64,000 nucleotides of DNA from Bradyrhizobium sp. AUGA SZCCT0283 (lineage in GTDB: Bacteria > Pseudomonadota > Alphaproteobacteria > Rhizobiales > Xanthobacteraceae), in contig NZ_JAFCLU010000022.1 of NCBI RefSeq assembly GCF_018130385.1, positions 59,633 through 123,632 of the forward strand, written 5' to 3'. Position 1 is the stretch's first letter; every line of letters begins with the position of its first letter. Below are positions 63,390 through 64,000 of this stretch, piece by piece. A model generated the notes under the pieces. That model saw only the letters and a program-made list of their open reading frames with translations, did not search any database and had not been told where the DNA came from. The translations under genes were made by a program, and so were the position numbers.

Positions 63390-64000
63390 GATCGTGTCCC
63401 CAGGCGTGGTGTAACTGGCGGCGGGTCACCGCGTTCGCCGGCAAGAGCCGGGTTGGTCAGCTGGCGATAGCCGGAAGGCTGACGATTGGATCATCGCTCA
63501 ACGGCGCGATGGTTTCCAGCGTCCGGGCGCGCTGGACCGCCCATTCATCGTTCTGTTCGAGCAGGATCGCGCCGATGAGGCGGACGATGGCGTCCTCGTT
63601 GGGGAAGATGCCGACCACCTCGGTCCGCCGCTTGATCGCGCCGTTGAGGCGCTCGATCGGGTTGGTCGAGTGCAGCTTGGTGCGATGCTGGGGCGGGAAC
63701 GTCATGTAAGCGAGCACATCGGTCTCGGCCTCGTCCAGGAAGGTAGCGAGCTTGGGCAGCTTGGGGCGGAGCTGATCGGCGACCCGGCGCCACTGGGCGC
63801 TGGCTGCCGCCGCATCATCCTGGGCAAACGCGGTGGCGATGAAGGCAGAGACTACGCGTCGCCCGCTCTTGCCGGCATGCGCCAGCGCGTTGCGCATGAA
63901 GTGCACGCGGCAACGCTGCCAACTGGCGTTGAGCACCTTGGCGACGGTGGCCTTGATGCCTTCGTGGGCGTCCGAGACGACGAGCTTAACGCCGCGCAGG
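63390..64000 (-). mobile_element. IS256-family element, second inverted copy (partial at edge)
   Basis: The reverse complement of 59991-60601 over the whole 611 bases, ending GATCGTGTCCCC at 63390-63401. It continues beyond the window, so it may be a complete element. Confidence 0.88.
63457..64000 (-). CDS. IS256/Mutator transposase (C-terminal part, runs off the edge)
   Basis: The C-terminal 180 residues of an IS256-family transposase, identical in translation to the fragment at 59991-60534. SDAHEG (second catalytic Asp) and the Glu region NPIERLNGAIKRRTEVVG are present. Whether the N-terminal half exists cannot be seen here. If it does, this copy may be the active one. Confidence 0.85.
   Translation of the reverse strand, partial: LRGVKLVVSDAHEGIKATVAKVLNASWQRCRVHFMRNALAHAGKSGRRVVSAFIATAFAQDDAAAASAQWRRVADQLRPKLPKLATFLDEAETDVLAYMTFPPQHRTKLHSTNPIERLNGAIKRRTEVVGIFPNEDAIVRLIGAILLEQNDEWAVQRARTLETIAPLSDDPIVSLPAIAS

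Overview
The window is a high-GC chromosomal segment of an alphaproteobacterium, most likely Bradyrhizobium or a close relative. The basis is the gene content (TAXI and DctPQM TRAP transporters, many acyl-CoA and sugar-acid catabolic genes, Irr-like TTCTAAA motifs before an iron receptor) and four families of scattered intergenic palindromes of the kind common in Bradyrhizobium. The species assignment is inferred; no rRNA or other marker gene is present.

Layout. 0-12.7 kb is a catabolic and transport block: enoyl-CoA hydratase, FAD aromatic-type hydroxylase with a DUF2783 partner, MFS transporter, acyl-CoA carboxyltransferase with an IclR regulator and a separate 73-aa biotin carrier, a TAXI TRAP transporter, and a glutaminase fused to STAS and cyclic-nucleotide domains. 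12.8-17.6 kb holds tex, a YegD-type Hsp70, a carboxymuconolactone-decarboxylase-family protein and a 33-aa membrane peptide. 17.7-23.2 kb is an acyl-CoA degradation operon on the minus strand: a DUF35 Zn-ribbon/OB protein, a thiolase-like protein without the usual nucleophilic cysteine, acyl-CoA dehydrogenase, class III CoA-transferase, and a canonical thiolase.

23.3-35.5 kb is a sugar-acid regulon. The minus-strand operon (ABC ATPase, binding protein, two permeases, denD, kdgK, eda) and the plus-strand operon (IlvD/Edd dehydratase, two SDRs) surround a LacI regulator. Near-identical TGGTAGCGCT operators lie before the regulator/ABC operon and before the dehydratase. 35.5-37.7 kb has a GFA protein, a site-2 protease, a tail-anchored hypothetical and a 5'-truncated binding-protein remnant. 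37.9-44.6 kb is a LysR-controlled set: SDR, split transketolase, and a DctP/DctQM-fusion TRAP transporter.

44.9-50.5 kb is one iron-uptake operon (siderophore receptor, PKHD-type hydroxylase, exbB, exbD, tonB) preceded by four phased TTCTAAA elements. 51.2-59.4 kb has an RND efflux pair, an IalB-family protein, a large sulfatase and its divergent TetR regulator. From about 59.5 kb the sequence becomes an eroded accessory region: a tRNA-like remnant, two identical inverted IS256-family ends (59991-60601 and 63390-64000), and between them 2.8 kb of very small, often frameshifted genes.

I found no CRISPR array, prophage or recognisable defence system. The best leads for something new are the cysteine-less thiolase/DUF35 pair, the glutaminase-STAS-cNMP fusion, the phased iron-element array, and the two regulons inferred from matching palindromes.
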